From: Neisseria brasiliensis
Lineage (GTDB): Bacteria > Pseudomonadota > Gammaproteobacteria > Burkholderiales > Neisseriaceae
DNA: 64,000 nucleotides
NCBI RefSeq assembly: GCF_009671065.1
Contig: NZ_CP046027.1
Coordinates: forward strand, 1,612,001 to 1,676,000
Direction: 5' to 3'
The notes under the pieces were generated by a model. That model was not told where the DNA came from. It was given only the letters and a program-made list of their open reading frames with translations, and did not search any database. Each line of letters begins with the position of its first letter. Position 1 is the first letter of the stretch. Both the position numbers and the translations under genes were made by a program. Of this stretch, positions 1 through 9,863 are shown piece by piece.

Positions 1-658
1 GCGCATACATTTGTGTGGCATAGATGCCGAATACGGCGATTTTTTCATTGGTCAATTCAGGCGCATGGTGGTTGATCCAATAGGCATAAGCATTGCGCTG
101 TGCCAATAAATCCAAATCCATGGCAGACAAATCCATGCCCGCATTTTCAAACATCTCAATGCGTGGTTCGATGTCGTCTTTGCGAGAGGCTACCAGCAGC
201 ATGTGCTGACCGGCAGGGGAAACGGAAGTACCGGTTACTTGGTAATCGTAGTTCATCTCTTCAACCGGACCGATTTGGGACACTTCGGATTCAGCAAAAT
301 CTTCCAAATCTAAATCAGTGTGTTTCGGGTTGTGGATAATTTGTTCTACGGTTGCAGTGCTTTGCGGAATGGCGGCAACGAAATTTTTGCAAGAGGTGCG
401 TAACTGGGTGTAGCTATGTTGCAAATAAGTAACAAGTTGTTCGTAGTCTTGAATTTTGTTACCTTTAACAATATTCTTAGGCAGTTTGGTGATAACGTAT
501 TTTTCCAACTGAATTTGGTTTAAACTACGTCCTGACAGCTGAACCATCTTGATGGCATGTTGGCTGATGTCTATGCCGATAGCTGCACGGTTGCTCAACC
601 CGCTTGGTGTTTTATTGGTTTTTGTAGTTGTATTTTTAGTGCTTTTTGATAAGCGCAT
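1..658 (-). CDS. pilM: Type IV pilus inner-membrane platform protein PilM (partial, N-terminal 219 codons)
   Basis: PilM is a cytoplasmic actin-like ATPase-fold protein that binds the N-terminus of PilN and anchors the type IV pilus alignment complex, which neisseriae use for pili and DNA uptake. The reading frame opens with ATG at 658 on the minus strand (MRLSKSTKNTTT) and runs off the window. Residues about 26-42 (IGIDISQHAIKMVQLS) are the first phosphate-binding strand-loop of the actin/FtsA fold, and the later part (YDYQVTG, MLLVASRKDDI) matches the PilM core. Divergence from ponA is the usual neisserial arrangement, with pilN-pilO-pilP-pilQ expected beyond the window edge. The last 150 or so residues are missing here. 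Confidence 0.9.
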   Translation of the reverse strand, partial: MRLSKSTKNTTTKTNKTPSGLSNRAAIGIDISQHAIKMVQLSGRSLNQIQLEKYVITKLPKNIVKGNKIQDYEQLVTYLQHSYTQLRTSCKNFVAAIPQSTATVEQIIHNPKHTDLDLEDFAESEVSQIGPVEEMNYDYQVTGTSVSPAGQHMLLVASRKDDIEPRIEMFENAGMDLSAMDLDLLAQRNAYAYWINHHAPELTNEKIAVFGIYATQMYA

Positions 659-808
659 AATATGACTTCCCTGTATCATTACGAAGTGAGTAACAGTTTC
701 GATATCCGTGAGGGATTCTTTTCTTTGCACGCTGGTAACTGTGTTTTATAGAAACCGTTAGCTATTTTACTTTATTTAATGCCTCTGATGGCAAAATATT
801 AATTGGTC
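659..808. promoter_or_regulatory. Divergent pilM/ponA intergenic promoter region
   Basis: This 150-base gap separates two divergent genes and must hold both promoters. It is AT-rich next to ponA. I see no strong Shine-Dalgarno before the ponA ATG and no convincing operator. Confidence 0.45.
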
Positions 809-3202
809 ATGATTAAAAAGATTATAACTACTTGTATTGGGCTGCTCCTCGGATTGGTGCTTTTTGGTATTGGGCTGGTTGCCATAGCAATTTTGGTTAC
901 TTATCCGAAACTCCCTTCGCTGGATACTTTACAACACTACCAACCGAAAATGCCGCTTACGGTTTATTCTTCAGACGGCGAAGTGATTGGTTTATATGGA
1001 GAAGAGCGTCGTGAGTTTACAAAAATTGAAGATTTTCCTAAGGTTCTTAAAGATGCCGTGGTTGCGGCGGAAGATAAGCGCTTTTATGAACACTGGGGGG
1101 TGGATGTTATCGGTGTCGCGCGTGCAGTTGTCGGTAACTTAGTAGCAGGCGGCGTTCAATCCGGTGCCAGTACCATTACTCAGCAAGTTGCCAAAAACTT
1201 CTATTTGAGCAGCGAGCGTACCTTTACCCGTAAATTCAATGAAGCATTGCTCGCCTATAAAATTGAACAATCATTGAGTAAAGATCAGATTTTGGAATTG
1301 TATTTCAACCAAATCTATTTGGGTCAACGTTCCTATGGTTTTACTTCGGCAGCGCAAATCTATTTCAACAAAAGTGTGAAAGATTTGTCTTTGGCCGAGG
1401 CGACTATGCTGGCTGGTTTGCCTAAAGCACCTTCGGCGTACAATCCGATTGTGAATCCGGAGCGTGCCAAAATCCGACAGGCGTATATTTTGAACAATAT
1501 GCTTGAAGAGGGCATGATTACCACGCAGCAGCGCGATAAAGCATTGAGAGAAGAGCTGCATTATGAGCGCTTTGTTCAGAAAATCGATCAAAGTGCGCTT
1601 TATGTGGCCGAGATGGTACGTCAAGAGTTATACGAGAAATATGGTGAAGACGCCTACACCCAAGGCTTTAAGGTATATACCACGGTCAGCACTGACCATC
1701 AGAAAGCGGCAACTGCTGCGCTGCGTCGTACTTTGCGTAACTTCGATCGCGGTAGCAGCTATCGTGGGGCAGAAAATTTTATTGATTTATCCAAAGTCGA
1801 TGATGTGGAAGATGCGGTTAGCCAACATCTTTCAACCCTCTATACCGTAGATGGTATGGTGCCGGCGGTTGTATTGGATACGACTAAGAAAAGCATTCAG
1901 ATTCAATTGCCGAGCGGCCGTAAAGCAACATTAAATAGCGGTGCATTAGGTTTTGCTGCACGTGCAGTAGAAAATAAGAAAATGGGTGACGACCGCATTC
2001 GTCGTGGTTCGATTATCCGTGTGAAAGGTAGTGGTGACAGCTGGCGAGTGGTTCAGGAGCCATTGTTGCAAGGTGCGCTGGTGTCGTTGGATGCTAAAAC
2101 CGGTGCAGTACGCGCGTTGGTGGGTGGTTATGATTACCACAGTAAAACGTTTAACCGAGCAACTCAGGCCATGCGTCAACCGGGCTCAGCGTTTAAACCA
2201 TTCGTGTATTCGGCTGCGTTGGCCAAAGGCATGACTGCTTCGACTCAGATTAACGATGCACCGATTTCCTTGCCGGGTAAAGGCCCTAATGGCACGACTT
2301 GGACACCTAAAAACTCAGACGGTCGCTATTCAGGCTATATTACTTTGCGCCAAGCGTTGACTGCTTCAAAAAATATGGTGTCTATCCGTATTTTGATGTC
2401 GATTGGTGTGAACTATGCGCAACAGTATATCCAGCGTTTTGGCTTTAAGCCGTCTGAAATTCCACCGATTTTGTCGATGTCTTTGGGTACGGGTGAAACC
2501 ACACCGTTGCGCATGGCAGAAGGTTATGCTGTATTTGCCAATGGCGGTTACCGCGTATCGGCGCATGTGATTGACAAGATTTACGATAGCCAAGGCCGTT
2601 TGCGTGCGCAAATGCAGCCGTTGGTGGCCGGAGAAAATGCGCCACAGGCAATTGATCCGCGTAATGCGTATATCATGTATAAAATTATGCAGGATGTGGT
2701 GCGTTCCGGTACGGCGCGCAGTGCAAATGCTTTAGGTCGTTCGGATATTGCTGGCAAAACCGGTACGACTAACGACAATAAAGATGCATGGTTTATCGGC
2801 TTCAATCCGAGTGTGGTTACGGCGGTATATATCGGTTTTGACAAACCGAAGAGCATGGGACGTGCAGGCTATGGCGGTACAATTGCTGTGCCGGTATGGG
2901 TTGAGTACATGCGCTTTGCACTGAAAGGTACGAAAGCAACAGGCATGAAATCCCCGGAAGGAATGGTCACTAAAAACGGTGAATATTACATGCGGGAGCG
3001 TCAGGTAACCAGCAGTGATTTGTCGCTGGATAATAGAGGCAGCGTACCGCGTAATAATGCTGCGCCACGACGTGCTAGTCCTAGTGCTGCCGAAACGCGG
3101 AGACAAACGAATGAAGCAACACCGTCCGAGCCGGTAGAAAAGCCTTTGCCACCTACCAGTAGTCATGATGGCGGCAACAAACAGTTGGATTCGTTGTTTT
3201 GA
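809..3202 (+). CDS. ponA: Penicillin-binding protein 1A, bifunctional peptidoglycan glycosyltransferase/transpeptidase
   Basis: Class A PBP that polymerises lipid II and cross-links peptidoglycan in the periplasm. An in-frame TTG lies six bases earlier, but the ATG at 809 (MIKKII) gives the usual neisserial N-terminus and a 797-residue protein. Residues about 8-32 form the membrane anchor. The GT51 domain follows, with EDK at 88-90 and the QSGASTITQQ block from 117. The transpeptidase domain has the S460-x-x-K463 active site (GSAFKPF), an SKN motif, and KTGT at 650-653. The C-terminal tail is rich in Pro, Ser and charged residues, as in other neisserial PonA. An inverted DUS terminator follows directly. 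Confidence 0.96.
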   Translation: MIKKIITTCIGLLLGLVLFGIGLVAIAILVTYPKLPSLDTLQHYQPKMPLTVYSSDGEVIGLYGEERREFTKIEDFPKVLKDAVVAAEDKRFYEHWGVDVIGVARAVVGNLVAGGVQSGASTITQQVAKNFYLSSERTFTRKFNEALLAYKIEQSLSKDQILELYFNQIYLGQRSYGFTSAAQIYFNKSVKDLSLAEATMLAGLPKAPSAYNPIVNPERAKIRQAYILNNMLEEGMITTQQRDKALREELHYERFVQKIDQSALYVAEMVRQELYEKYGEDAYTQGFKVYTTVSTDHQKAATAALRRTLRNFDRGSSYRGAENFIDLSKVDDVEDAVSQHLSTLYTVDGMVPAVVLDTTKKSIQIQLPSGRKATLNSGALGFAARAVENKKMGDDRIRRGSIIRVKGSGDSWRVVQEPLLQGALVSLDAKTGAVRALVGGYDYHSKTFNRATQAMRQPGSAFKPFVYSAALAKGMTASTQINDAPISLPGKGPNGTTWTPKNSDGRYSGYITLRQALTASKNMVSIRILMSIGVNYAQQYIQRFGFKPSEIPPILSMSLGTGETTPLRMAEGYAVFANGGYRVSAHVIDKIYDSQGRLRAQMQPLVAGENAPQAIDPRNAYIMYKIMQDVVRSGTARSANALGRSDIAGKTGTTNDNKDAWFIGFNPSVVTAVYIGFDKPKSMGRAGYGGTIAVPVWVEYMRFALKGTKATGMKSPEGMVTKNGEYYMRERQVTSSDLSLDNRGSVPRNNAAPRRASPSAAETRRQTNEATPSEPVEKPLPPTSSHDGGNKQLDSLF

Positions 3203-3210
3203 TGATGTGA

Positions 3211-3246
3211 AAGGCCGTCTGAAACGTTTCAGACGGCCTTGTTTTT
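3211..3246. terminator. Bidirectional DUS-hairpin terminator between ponA and engB
   Basis: Two facing uptake sequences (AAGGCCGTCTGAAAC and GTTTCAGACGGCCTT) form a near-perfect hairpin followed by a T run. It serves the convergent ponA and engB. Confidence 0.85.
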
Positions 3247-3307
3247 ATTATTTGCCCGTGATTTGCGGTTTATCAATACCGCATGGGCTACACTTGGTTA
3301 CAATATT

Positions 3308-3940
3308 TTAATCGTTTGATTGCATTCCGGCTATTTCTGCATGATGATGGGCAAACCATTCGCCAACAACTTGATTTACTTCCTCAATGCCTTGTTTTTT
3401 TAAGCTGGAAAAGAGTTGAATGCTGATGCGTTGGCGCTCCATGTAAGGTTTGAGCGATTTTTTTACCACACCCAGCGTTTTAATTTGGTCGTTTTTGGAG
3501 AGTTTGTCGGCTTTTGACAACAGAATATGCACCGGTCGGCCGGTAATATGGAAAAAGTCCAACATCTGAATATCCAAGGCTTTTAACGGATGGCGGGCAT
3601 CCATAATCAGTACTAAACCAATGAGCTGATGGCGGGTCTGTAAATAGTCCCCTAAGAGTTTCACCCAGTGCGCACGGATGGCTTCCGGTACTTGTGCATA
3701 GCCGTAGCCGGGTAGGTCGACCATGAAGTTGCCGTTGGTCAGCTCAAAGAAATTGATGTGTTGCGTGCGGCCGGGGGTTTTGGAAACATAAGCCAAGCGC
3801 ACATGATTGGTAAGTGTGTTAATCGCGCTGGATTTGCCCGCATTACTGCGTCCGACAAAGGCGATTTCGGCCGGTGTGTCGGGTAAATCTTTCAAATGAT
3901 TAACGGTGGTGAAGAATTTTGCGTTTTGGAAGAGATTCAT
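3308..3940 (-). CDS. engB: Ribosome biogenesis GTP-binding protein EngB/YsxC/YihA
   Basis: Essential TRAFAC-class GTPase of 210 residues that helps assemble the large ribosomal subunit. G1 is GRSNAGKSS at 30-38, the TPGRTQ switch I block lies at 55-60, G3 is DLPGYGYA from 75, and G4 is SKADK at 142-146. Length fits the family. No clear Shine-Dalgarno precedes the ATG at 3940. It diverges from the cytochrome c4 gene, a neighbourhood common in beta-proteobacteria where EngB sits beside the ResB/CcsA cytochrome maturation genes. Confidence 0.95.
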   Translation of the reverse strand: MNLFQNAKFFTTVNHLKDLPDTPAEIAFVGRSNAGKSSAINTLTNHVRLAYVSKTPGRTQHINFFELTNGNFMVDLPGYGYAQVPEAIRAHWVKLLGDYLQTRHQLIGLVLIMDARHPLKALDIQMLDFFHITGRPVHILLSKADKLSKNDQIKTLGVVKKSLKPYMERQRISIQLFSSLKKQGIEEVNQVVGEWFAHHHAEIAGMQSND

Positions 3941-4078
3941 AGTAGTAATTTAATGTAAATTTAGTATAGAATACCATGTTTATAGAATCATCGGTTTTAA
4001 TCCGGTAAAAATATATCCGGTATTTGAGTATAAAAAAGGCATTGTTTCGCTACGCAATGCTGTAATCAGGAGCACTCC

Positions 4079-4702
4079 ATGAAACGATTCACTTTATTGG
4101 CTTTAGCCTTGGCAGCTGGTGCGGTAACGGCTGCGCCAAAAGCCGATGTGGCAAAAGGCAAAGAAATTGCAAACAACGTTTGTGCGGCGTGTCACGCTGC
4201 CGACGGTAACAGTGGTATTGCCATGTATCCGAAAGTATCTGCCCAACACGAGGCTTATATTTTCCAACAAACGATGGATATTAAAGAAGGCAAACGTATC
4301 CACGGTTCTGCTGCGGCGATGAAACCTTTGGTGATGGGTTTGTCTGAGCAAGACATCCGCGATGTGTCTGCTTTCTATGCTAAGCAACAAGCCAAACCGG
4401 GTGAAACCAATCCAAAAGAAAATGCGGAATTGGGTGCGAAAATTTTCCGTGGCGGTATTGCGGATAAGAAAGTACCGGCTTGTATGTCATGCCACGGCCC
4501 GAGCGGTGCAGGTATGCCGGGCGGTGGTGCCGATATTATCGCCTATCCGCGCATTGGTGGTCAGCACAAAGCCTATATCGTGGCACAAATGCAGGCTTAC
4601 CAATCTGGTCAGCGTGAAAACGCGATGATGCAGGATATTGCCAAACGCATGTCGGCTGAAGAATTGGAAGCAGTAGGTAACTTCATTCAAGGTCTGCATT
4701 AA
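4079..4702 (+). CDS. Di-haem cytochrome c4
   Basis: Periplasmic electron carrier of 207 residues that feeds electrons to terminal oxidases. A signal peptide (MKRFTLLALALAAGAVTAA) is followed by two class I cytochrome domains, each with one CxxCH haem site: CAACH at 35-39 and CMSCH at 135-139. Axial methionines are probably in the IAMYPKVS and AMMQDIAKRM regions. AGGAG lies eight bases before the ATG. A small inverted repeat (GCATTG, 4039-4044, with CAATGC, 4055-4060) lies in the leader. The downstream resB and ccsA make the machinery that attaches its haems. Confidence 0.93.
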   Translation: MKRFTLLALALAAGAVTAAPKADVAKGKEIANNVCAACHAADGNSGIAMYPKVSAQHEAYIFQQTMDIKEGKRIHGSAAAMKPLVMGLSEQDIRDVSAFYAKQQAKPGETNPKENAELGAKIFRGGIADKKVPACMSCHGPSGAGMPGGGADIIAYPRIGGQHKAYIVAQMQAYQSGQRENAMMQDIAKRMSAEELEAVGNFIQGLH

Positions 4703-4728
4703 TTTGCACGATTACGCGATTGCATAAT

Positions 4729-4763
4729 AAGGCCGTCTGAAAGAATTTGATTTCAGACGGCCT
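4729..4763 (+). terminator. DUS-hairpin terminator after cytochrome c4
   Basis: AAGGCCGTCTGAAA and TTTCAGACGGCCT arms enclose a short loop. The T run after the stem is weak, so read-through into resB is possible. Confidence 0.6.
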
Positions 4764-4872
4764 CAAGCACATACGGTAACAAATCATTTAAAATAATTAT
4801 CAATATTTTCTGATTAATTGAATCAGGTGATTATACTGTATTTTTAAAGTTGTTGTATAGAATCTACATTTT

Positions 4873-6900
4873 ATGAGCACTACTTCAAAACCCGTTCCGT
4901 TTATCCGTCGGCCATGGTTTGCTTTTTTAAGCTCCATGCGCTTTGCCGTTGCCCTGTTGAGCTTATTGGGTGTGGCTTCGATTATCGGAACGGTGTTGCA
5001 GCAAAATCAGCCGCAAGTGAACTATGTGGTGAAATTTGGTCCGTTTTGGTCGCAGATTTTCGGCTTCTTGGGCTTGTACGATGTGTATGCCTCGCTTTGG
5101 TTTGTCATCATCATGCTGTTTTTGGTGATTTCAACCAGCTTGTGTCTGATTCGCAATGTGCCGCCGTTTTTGCGTGAGATTAAATCCTTTCGTGAAAATG
5201 CCAAAGAGAAATCACTGGCAGCCATGCGCCATTCTACAGAGTTGCCGCAAAATATTTCACCTGACGTGGCGCAGCGCTATTTGGAAGTGCAGGGCTTTTC
5301 GGCCAAAACCGTGCAGCGTGATGACGGCTCGGTGTTGGTGGCAGCTAAAAAAGGCGCGATGAACAAATGGGGCTATATTTTTGCCCACGTTGCGCTGATT
5401 GTGATTTGTATCGGTGGCTTGATTGACAGTAATTTGTTGCTCAAAGTCGGTATGCTCACCGGCCGTATTGTGCCGGACAACAACGCCATGTACGCCAAAG
5501 ATTTTAAGCCGGAAAGCGTGTTGAGTACCGCTAATCCGTCCTTCCGCGGCAACGTCAACATCAACGAAGGGCAGAGCGCCGATGTGGTGTTTGTGAGTGC
5601 GGATAGCGGCATGCTGGTGCAGGATTTGCCGTTTGAAGTGAAGCTGAAAAAATTCCACATCGATTTCTACGATACCGGCATGCCGAAAGACTTTGCCAGC
5701 GATTTGGAAGTGACTGACAAAGCTACCGGCGAAAAAATCGAGCAAACCATCCGCGTTAACCATCCGCTGACCTTACACGGCATCACCATTTACCAAGCCA
5801 GCTTTGCTGATGGCGGCTCGGATTTGAAATTTAAAGCGTGGAGCTTGAGCGATCCAAGTCGCCAATCGATTGAGCTGAAAGCCACGTCGATGCGCGATTT
5901 TCCGTTTAATATCGGCGATACCTCATACCGTTTGGAATTTGATCAGTTTACGGCCATGAACGTTGAAGACATGAGTAAGCCGTCTGAAAAAGCGGATGCC
6001 GGTTTGCAGGGCACGATTAACGATGTGCGCGCCGTATCGCAGGAAAACAAAAAATTCACCAACATCGGCCCATCGATTATCTACCGCTTGCGTGACAGCG
6101 CAGGACAGGCTGTTGAATACAAAAACTACATGCTGCCGATTAAGCAGGAAGAGGATTATTTCTTCATCACCGGCACGCGTGCAGGCTTGGCGCAACAATA
6201 CCGCTGGCTGCGTATCCCGATGGATAAAAGCGGCAAAGTTGATACCTTTATGGCTTTGCGCGAGTTGCTGAAAGATGAAGCTGAGCGCAACAAAGTGGTG
6301 CAGCAGGCCACGCTTGGTGCGCCGTCTGAAATCAGTGAGCAGTTTAAGCAGGCAGCGACCAATACCTTGAGTATTTTTGCACAAGGTGGCTATTTGGCCT
6401 TGGATGAGTTTGTTACGAAAAACATTCCAAAAGAGCAGCAGGAAAAAATGCAGGGCTATTTCTATCAAATGCTGTTTGGCGTGATGAATGCTGCCGTTGA
6501 TGAAACCCTGAAAAAATATAATTTACCCGCTTGGCCGCAAGATGAAGCGCGTAATCGTTTTGTGCTGCACAGCATGGATGCCTACACCGGTTTGACCGAA
6601 TATCCGGCGCCGATGTTGCTGCAACTTGACGGCTATACCGAAGTGCGCTCATCAGGCTTGCAGATGACGCGTTCGCCGGGCGCATCATTGGTGTATTTAG
6701 GCTCGGTTTTGCTGGTGCTGGGCACGATTTTCATGTTCTACATTCGTGAAAAACGCGCATGGCTGCTGTTTTCAGACGGCCGCATCCGCTTTGCCATGTC
6801 ATCAAGCCGTAACGAGCGCGATTTACAAAAAGAATTTCCGCAACACACCCAGCGTTTGCAACAGCTGGCGAAGGATTTAAACCATGACCACACAAAATAA
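4873..6900 (+). CDS. resB: Cytochrome c biogenesis protein ResB (System II)
   Basis: Membrane protein of 675 residues that, with CcsA/ResC, forms the System II synthase carrying haem across the membrane and attaching it to apocytochromes. Membrane segments appear at about 15-40, 65-92, 165-185 and 605-627, with a large periplasmic domain between the third and fourth, the ResB layout. It lies behind cytochrome c4 and overlaps ccsA by 17 bases, implying coupled translation. The ATG at 4873 lacks an obvious Shine-Dalgarno. A DUS lies in the coding sequence near the end. Confidence 0.94.
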   Translation: MSTTSKPVPFIRRPWFAFLSSMRFAVALLSLLGVASIIGTVLQQNQPQVNYVVKFGPFWSQIFGFLGLYDVYASLWFVIIMLFLVISTSLCLIRNVPPFLREIKSFRENAKEKSLAAMRHSTELPQNISPDVAQRYLEVQGFSAKTVQRDDGSVLVAAKKGAMNKWGYIFAHVALIVICIGGLIDSNLLLKVGMLTGRIVPDNNAMYAKDFKPESVLSTANPSFRGNVNINEGQSADVVFVSADSGMLVQDLPFEVKLKKFHIDFYDTGMPKDFASDLEVTDKATGEKIEQTIRVNHPLTLHGITIYQASFADGGSDLKFKAWSLSDPSRQSIELKATSMRDFPFNIGDTSYRLEFDQFTAMNVEDMSKPSEKADAGLQGTINDVRAVSQENKKFTNIGPSIIYRLRDSAGQAVEYKNYMLPIKQEEDYFFITGTRAGLAQQYRWLRIPMDKSGKVDTFMALRELLKDEAERNKVVQQATLGAPSEISEQFKQAATNTLSIFAQGGYLALDEFVTKNIPKEQQEKMQGYFYQMLFGVMNAAVDETLKKYNLPAWPQDEARNRFVLHSMDAYTGLTEYPAPMLLQLDGYTEVRSSGLQMTRSPGASLVYLGSVLLVLGTIFMFYIREKRAWLLFSDGRIRFAMSSSRNERDLQKEFPQHTQRLQQLAKDLNHDHTK

Positions 6901-8071
6901 AGCCGTGCCTGAACACGAGCTCTTAACACACAAATCATTCATGCGCAGCCTGAATGCCTTGGATTGGGGCTTTGCTTTAGTCATTGCCGCCATTGCCTAT
7001 TTTGCGCAAACCCACGTCGGCCATCACATGGATATTTATGAGATGGTGATTTTATGGGCAAGCGCCGGTATTGCCGTGTTCTTGGGCTGGTTTTTCAAAC
7101 CGATGCGTTGGTATATCGTGCTGTGTTTGGCCTTGGCTTATGCAGCAGTGAATTTGTACGCGGGCGACATCAAGAATGCAGACAGCTTCTTGCTGAAATA
7201 TTTCCTAAGCAGCCAATCGGCGATTATGTGGCAATGCGCGTTTGTGTTTTTTGCGCTGTTTGCCTACATTGCCGGCGCAATTATTGCCAACCGCCAACAT
7301 CAGGAAACCAATACCTTGCTCGGCATGGGCACAGTATTCGGCTGGATTTCTGCGGTGGCCGGCTTTACCGGTTTGTTGGTTCGCTGGCATGAAAGCTATT
7401 TGCTGCGTCCGGATGCCGGTCATATTCCGGTATCCAACCTGTATGAAGTGTTTATTTTATTCTTGGTGATTACCGGTTTGATGTATGTGTATTACGAAGG
7501 CCGTTTTGCCGTGCAGAAGCTGGGCGGGTTCGTCTATACCTTTATGGCGGTGGTGGTGTGTTTTGTGTTGTGGTACAGCATTTCGCGTGAAGCGCACACC
7601 ATTCAGCCTTTGGTTCCAGCCTTGCAGTCGTGGTGGATGAAGATTCACGTTCCGGCCAACTTTATCGGCTACGGCGCATTCTGTATTGCCGCCATGTTGG
7701 GTGTGGCGGAACTGTGGTCGTTGCGCAGCGAAGAGAAGGGCAAGAAATCATGGTTGCCTGCTTCGCAAGTGATTGAAGAAATGATGTATAAAGCGATTGC
7801 TGTCGGTTTCTTGTTTTTCACCATCGCGACGATTCTCGGCGCTTTGTGGGCAGCAGATGCATGGGGTCGCTACTGGAGCTGGGACCCGAAAGAAACATGG
7901 GCGTTTATCGTGTGGTTGAATTACGCAGTTTGGTTGCATTTGCGCTTGGTAGCCGGTTGGCGTGGCCGTGTATTGGCATGGTGGGCGATTATCGGCTTGT
8001 TTGTCACTGCCTTTGCCTTTATCGGCGTGAACATGTTCTTGAGCGGTTTGCACTCTTACGGTACGCTGTAA
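6884..8071 (+). CDS. ccsA: Cytochrome c biogenesis protein CcsA/ResC family (System II haem handling)
   Basis: Polytopic membrane protein of 395 residues. The diagnostic tryptophan-rich haem-handling motif WGRYWSWDPKETW lies at about 327-339 with flanking hydrophobic segments. It partners ResB to present reduced haem to CxxCH sites in the periplasm. The start ATG lies within the end of resB (ACCATGACCACACAAAATAA), so the two are translationally coupled. A DUS terminator follows, closing the unit. Confidence 0.94.
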   Translation: MTTQNKAVPEHELLTHKSFMRSLNALDWGFALVIAAIAYFAQTHVGHHMDIYEMVILWASAGIAVFLGWFFKPMRWYIVLCLALAYAAVNLYAGDIKNADSFLLKYFLSSQSAIMWQCAFVFFALFAYIAGAIIANRQHQETNTLLGMGTVFGWISAVAGFTGLLVRWHESYLLRPDAGHIPVSNLYEVFILFLVITGLMYVYYEGRFAVQKLGGFVYTFMAVVVCFVLWYSISREAHTIQPLVPALQSWWMKIHVPANFIGYGAFCIAAMLGVAELWSLRSEEKGKKSWLPASQVIEEMMYKAIAVGFLFFTIATILGALWAADAWGRYWSWDPKETWAFIVWLNYAVWLHLRLVAGWRGRVLAWWAIIGLFVTAFAFIGVNMFLSGLHSYGTL

Positions 8072-8081
8072 ATCTTATCGT

Positions 8082-8122
8082 AAAGGCCGTCTGAAACGGG
8101 ATTGTTTCAGACGGCCTTTTTA
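8082..8122. terminator. DUS-hairpin terminator between ccsA and the 8.1 kb gene
   Basis: AAAGGCCGTCTGAAAC pairs with GTTTCAGACGGCCTTT, followed by a T-rich end. It serves both convergent genes. Confidence 0.85.
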
Positions 8123-8146
8123 TCATTTTAAATGGATTCAATCCAA

Positions 8147-8518
8147 TTAGTTTTTATCCAAGTCCAAATCGGCTTTGTATTCGATACGGCCATGGTCTTT
8201 GTCTTCAATCGATACGTCTAATTCATGGTTGCCGCGTTTGAATTTCAAATCGGCATCGTCGCGTTTGATTTCAGACTCAACCACTTTGAAGCCTTTGCGT
8301 TTAGCGTGGGCAATCACTTTTTTGGCCAAGGCTGGAATTGAAGTATGGCGTGAAGACAGCTCGGCTTCGTATTCAAATTCGCCATTGCCTTGACGGTCGG
8401 CTTTGATGGTTTTCGCGCCGGCAGGTTTGTAGATTTCAGACGGCACTGGTGCGGCAAACGCGCTGGCTGAAAACAGAGCCAAAATACCGGTCAACATCAA
8501 AGATTTGGTTTTATTCAT
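8147..8518 (-). CDS. Small secreted hypothetical protein
   Basis: I do not recognise a named family. The frame is open to 8593, but the ATG at 8518 is preferred: it follows an AAGGAA seven bases upstream and starts a clear signal peptide (MNKTKSLMLTGILALFSASAFA). The 123-residue product would be periplasmic or exported, about 100 residues when mature. The mature part is rich in Lys, Glu and Asp, alternates charged and hydrophobic residues in a beta-like pattern (ELDVSIEDKDHGRIEYKADL), and has no cysteines. A DUS-like sequence lies inside the coding region near the signal peptide. Monocistronic. Confidence 0.75.
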   Translation of the reverse strand: MNKTKSLMLTGILALFSASAFAAPVPSEIYKPAGAKTIKADRQGNGEFEYEAELSSRHTSIPALAKKVIAHAKRKGFKVVESEIKRDDADLKFKRGNHELDVSIEDKDHGRIEYKADLDLDKN

Positions 8519-8795
8519 GATAGATTCCTTTTCTTCAAGGGTATTAAATTTGTGATGTAGCGGATTGTAGCGCCGGCCTGAAAAAATCGGCAAGCGACTA
8601 AACCAGCTTTTACCTTAGCGGATTTTCTTACCATTTGGCTTACGACTCTTTGCAAAACCTGCGGAAACTTACGCAAATTGCTGCGCATAAATGAGTAAAA
8701 AACTAAGCTTTAAGCATAGTCTTCATCAATGTGCGCAGCAAGCAAGATTAAAATCGGCTAAAATACAGCATTATTTTTTCAGACGGCCTTAAGCT

Positions 8796-9863
8796 ATGTT
8801 GGTATTGGGAATCGAATCTTCTTGTGATGAAACCGGTGTTGCCTTGTATGACACCGAACGCGGCTTGCTGGCGCATCATCTGCACACGCAAATGGCCATG
8901 CATGCCGAATATGGCGGCGTGGTGCCTGAATTGGCCAGCCGTGACCATATCCGCCGCGTGGTGCCGCTTACCGAAGGCGCGTTGCAGGAAGCCGGTGTCG
9001 GCTATGACGATATTGATGCGGTGGCTTTCACCCAAGGGCCGGGCTTGGGTGGGGCACTGTTGGCCGGTTCCAGCTATGCGAATGCCTTGGCCTTTGCACT
9101 CAATAAGCCGGTGATTCCGGTGCACCATTTGGAAGGGCATTTATTGTCGCCATTGCTGGCAGATGAAAAACCGGAATTTCCGTTTGTCGCCTTGTTGGTG
9201 TCGGGCGGCCACACGCAATTTATGGCGGTGCGCGGTATTGGCGATTACACGCTGCTGGGCGAAAGCGTGGATGACGCGGCGGGCGAAGCATTTGATAAAA
9301 CCGCCAAGCTGCTGGGTTTGCCGTATCCGGGCGGGGCAAAATTGTCGGAGTTGGCCAAATTAGGCACGCCTGATGCGTTTACCTTTCCGCGCCCGATGCT
9401 GCATTCGCACGATTTGCAAATGAGCTTTTCCGGCTTGAAAACTGCCGTGTTGACTGCGGTGGAAAAAGTACGCGCGGAAACGGGCAGCGATGAGATTCCC
9501 GAGCAAACGCGCAACGATATTTGTCGCGCATTTCAAGATGCCGTGGTCGATGTGTTGATTGCCAAATCGAAAAAAGCCTTGCTGGATACCGGATTCAGCA
9601 CCTTGGTGGTGGCCGGTGGTGTGGGGGCAAACTGGAAGCTGCGCGACGAATTCAGTCGCTTGAGTGTGACCATGCCGTCTGAAAAAGGCAAGCCGAAACC
9701 AAAACAAGAAGCGGTAAACGTGTTTTTCCCGCCGATGGCTTATTGCACCGATAACGGCGCGATGATTGCTTTTGCGGGCGCCATGCGTTTGCAGGACAGA
9801 CAACAGGCTGCCGGTTTTAATGTGAAACCGCGCTGGCCGCTGTCGGATATTGTGAAAGCATGA
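8796..9863 (+). CDS. tsaD: tRNA N6-adenosine threonylcarbamoyltransferase TsaD
   Basis: ASKHA-fold enzyme of 355 residues that transfers threonylcarbamoyl to A37 of ANN-decoding tRNAs, working with TsaB, TsaE and TsaC. The N-terminal LGIESSCDETGVA, metal-binding histidines H111 and H115 in HHLEGH, and the SGGHTQ and PYPGG segments are typical. A DUS overlaps the region just before the ATG and no good Shine-Dalgarno is visible. Another DUS core lies at about 9673 in the gene. A 21-base palindrome spans its stop codon. Confidence 0.96.
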   Translation: MLVLGIESSCDETGVALYDTERGLLAHHLHTQMAMHAEYGGVVPELASRDHIRRVVPLTEGALQEAGVGYDDIDAVAFTQGPGLGGALLAGSSYANALAFALNKPVIPVHHLEGHLLSPLLADEKPEFPFVALLVSGGHTQFMAVRGIGDYTLLGESVDDAAGEAFDKTAKLLGLPYPGGAKLSELAKLGTPDAFTFPRPMLHSHDLQMSFSGLKTAVLTAVEKVRAETGSDEIPEQTRNDICRAFQDAVVDVLIAKSKKALLDTGFSTLVVAGGVGANWKLRDEFSRLSVTMPSEKGKPKPKQEAVNVFFPPMAYCTDNGAMIAFAGAMRLQDRQQAAGFNVKPRWPLSDIVKA